From Brevundimonas sp. (GTDB lineage: Bacteria; Pseudomonadota; Alphaproteobacteria; Caulobacterales; Caulobacteraceae), in the NCBI RefSeq assembly GCF_031082345.1, contig NZ_JAVHLH010000144.1, positions 1-7,364 on the forward strand: a stretch of 7,364 bases of DNA, given 5' to 3'. The notes under the pieces were generated by a model. The model was given only the letters and a program-made list of their open reading frames with translations, ran no database searches and was not told the DNA's origin. Below are positions 5,641 through 7,364 of this stretch, one piece after another; position 1 is the stretch's first letter; each line of letters starts with the position of its first letter. The position numbers were made by a program, and so were the translations under genes.

Positions 5641-7364
5641 TCAGTAGGCCAGCGCCAGCCCGTCCTTGCGCATCTCCGACGCCGCGCCGTACGTCCACGG
5701 TCCGCGCGCATTGGCCTGGCGCACCACGTTCTGGTAGCCGCCGAAGCCGCCGTTGGGGCCGCCCAGCACCCAGCCCATGGCCGCCAGCTGCGCCTTCGTC
5801 GCGGCGGGCACGCCGGTCTCCAGATGCAGCACCCCGACCCCCTCGGCCGGGTGGCCGGTGGGTTCGGACGAGCCCTCGTGCTGCCAGCGCGGGCTGTCGC
5901 CGGCCTCCTGCGGGTCGAGGCCGTAGTCGACCATGTTGATGATGATCTGGGCCTGGCCCTGCGGCTGCATGCCGCCGCCCATGACGCCATAGGCCATCCA
6001 CGGCTCGCCGCCCTTGCAGGCGAAGCCCGGGATGATGGTGTGGAAGGGCCGCTTCGCCGGCGCATAGACGTTGGGATGGCCGTCGTTGAGGTTGAACAGC
6101 TCGCCCCGGTCCTGGAACATGAAGCCCAGGGTGCCGCCATCCGGGCCGTCCGAGACCAGGCCCGAGCCCATGCCGCGATAGTTGGACTGGATCCAGCTGA
6201 CCATCATGCCGTCCTTGTCGGCGACGCTGAAATAGGTGGTGTCGCCCTGGGTCGGGGCGTCGCCGGGGAAGACGCGGTCCATGACCCGGTTCGGGCGGAT
6301 CAGGGCGGCGCGTTCGGCGGCGTAGGCCTTGGAGTTGAGGTGTTCCACCGGGGTGCGGCTGAAGCGCGGGTCGGCGAACCATCTGGCCCGGTCCTCGAAC
6401 GCCAGCCGCTTGGCCTCGGCCTGGTGGTGGATCGAGGCGGCGGATTGGAAGCCCATGCCCTTGAGGTCGAACTGTTCGCAGACGTTGAGGATCTGGTTGG
6501 TCGACAGGCCCTGGGTGTTGGGTCCGAGGCCGTAGACGTCGACGCCGCGATAACCGGTGCGGATCGGCTCGACCCATTCGGTGCGGTGCGGGGCCATGTC
6601 GGCCCGGGTCAGCCAGCCGCCGATGCGGCGGAAATAGCGTTCGATATGGTCGGCGATCGGCCCGTCATAGAAGGCGTCGCGGCCGCCCTCGGCGATCAGG
6701 CGATAGGTGCGGCCGAGGTCGGGGTTGGCGAAGACCTCGCCGACCGCCGGGGTGCGCCCGTCGGGAGCGTAGACCTTCTTGCGGTTGTCGTTCTCCTCGA
6801 TGATCGCGGACCGGCGATCGAAACCGGCCATGTTGCGCTCGAGGTACCAGGCGATCAGCTGGGGCATGGGCACGCCCTCCTCGCACAGCTCGGCCACCGG
6901 CAGCAGGACGTCCTTCCACGGCAGCTTGCCGTAGCGCTGGTGGGCGCTCCACCAGGCGTCAACCGTGCCGGGGACATTGACCGTGACCGCGCCATAGGGC
7001 GGCAGATAGCCGTCCTCGGCCTTCTTCGACCGCGCCGTCTCCAGCGACAGACCGCGCGGGCTGTTCCCTGAGCCGTTGAAGCCGACGACCTTGCGCTGGG
7101 CCGGGTCCCACATCAGGCAGAAGGCGTCGCCGCCGATGCCGTTGGCGGTCGGCTCCAGAAAGCCGAGGGCGGCGTTGATGGCGATGGCCGCGTCGATGGC
7201 CGAACCGCCGCGCCTCAGGGTGTCGATGCCGATCAGGGTGGCGCGCGGATGGGCCGTGGCGGCCGCGCCGTGCGCGCCCCAGACGGTCGAGCGGCCGACG
7301 AACTGGACGCCGCTGTTGCGGTCGCCCGGGCCGACGCCGGCGAAGGGGTCGGCGGGCGCGGTCT
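5641..7364 (-). CDS. Gamma-glutamyltransferase family protein (YwrD-like), N-terminus outside window
   Basis: 574 codons plus stop are visible; the frame is open to the right edge, so the true start and any signal peptide are missing. It is an N-terminal nucleophile hydrolase made as a precursor that cuts itself into large and small subunits. The large-subunit start shows RGGSAIDAAIAINAALG and GIGGDAF, hallmarks of the family. The cleavage/nucleophile site is DTTYFSVADKDG, the first Thr (codon 6238-6240) aligning with E. coli Thr391. The small subunit has GVMGGGMQPQG, whose two glycines match the oxyanion-forming pair of E. coli Ggt. The Arg-Glu-Met-Ala-Pro motif that binds the glutamate carboxylate in E. 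coli is replaced by NGSGNSP (7060-7080), and the Ser-Ser before the oxyanion glycines is His-Thr (RPFHTIIPG). Both changes point to the YwrD/cephalosporin-acylase-like branch, so true gamma-glutamyl transfer is uncertain and hydrolysis of another amide is possible. Confidence 0.93.
   Translation of the reverse strand, partial: TAPADPFAGVGPGDRNSGVQFVGRSTVWGAHGAAATAHPRATLIGIDTLRRGGSAIDAAIAINAALGFLEPTANGIGGDAFCLMWDPAQRKVVGFNGSGNSPRGLSLETARSKKAEDGYLPPYGAVTVNVPGTVDAWWSAHQRYGKLPWKDVLLPVAELCEEGVPMPQLIAWYLERNMAGFDRRSAIIEENDNRKKVYAPDGRTPAVGEVFANPDLGRTYRLIAEGGRDAFYDGPIADHIERYFRRIGGWLTRADMAPHRTEWVEPIRTGYRGVDVYGLGPNTQGLSTNQILNVCEQFDLKGMGFQSAASIHHQAEAKRLAFEDRARWFADPRFSRTPVEHLNSKAYAAERAALIRPNRVMDRVFPGDAPTQGDTTYFSVADKDGMMVSWIQSNYRGMGSGLVSDGPDGGTLGFMFQDRGELFNLNDGHPNVYAPAKRPFHTIIPGFACKGGEPWMAYGVMGGGMQPQGQAQIIINMVDYGLDPQEAGDSPRWQHEGSSEPTGHPAEGVGVLHLETGVPAATKAQLAAMGWVLGGPNGGFGGYQNVVRQANARGPWTYGAASEMRKDGLALAY

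Noticed and set aside
5824..7071. Plus-strand frame of 415 codons opposite the gamma-glutamyltransferase gene.
   Set aside because: It is composed of Val/Gly/Asp/Ala-rich sequence with no domain and is fully antisense to a gene with intact catalytic motifs.

Overview
The window is a compact, GC-rich stretch of bacterial chromosome. The base composition, the strong G/C bias at third codon positions and the style of the proteins (a Caulobacterales-like short-chain dehydrogenase, an alphaproteobacterial-looking promoter upstream of hslO) suggest an alphaproteobacterium, perhaps Caulobacterales such as Brevundimonas or a relative. That placement is an inference from style; no rRNA or other marker is present. 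I see no mobile element, CRISPR array, tRNA or rRNA.

Layout. On the minus strand from the left edge: (1) an exported SGNH/GDSL-family esterase whose C-terminus runs off the window (1-506); (2) a 629-residue fusion of a phosphoserine-phosphatase-type HAD domain to a complete E. coli-type D-3-phosphoglycerate dehydrogenase with a C-terminal ACT domain (596-2485); (3) a 468-residue short-chain dehydrogenase with an unusual membrane-associated C-terminal extension (2534-3940). These three genes point the same way with gaps of 48 and 89 bases, so genes 3 and 2 may be co-transcribed. A 146-base divergent region (3941-4086) separates them from two plus-strand genes: (4) hslO, the redox-regulated chaperone Hsp33 (4087-5007), and (5) a small DUF805 membrane protein (5121-5606). 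On the minus strand, converging on gene 5 across 34 bases, is (6) a gamma-glutamyltransferase-family N-terminal nucleophile hydrolase of the YwrD-like type, whose N-terminus lies beyond the right edge (5641-7364).

Function. Most genes are housekeeping or metabolic and do not form one obvious pathway. The most interesting item is the phosphatase-dehydrogenase fusion. It joins the first and third enzymes of phosphorylated serine biosynthesis in one chain, skips the aminotransferase SerC, and keeps the serine-binding residues of the ACT domain. Secondary points are the membrane tail on the dehydrogenase, a GANN instead of GAND block III motif in the esterase, and a gamma-glutamyltransferase paralogue lacking the canonical substrate-binding arginine motif.
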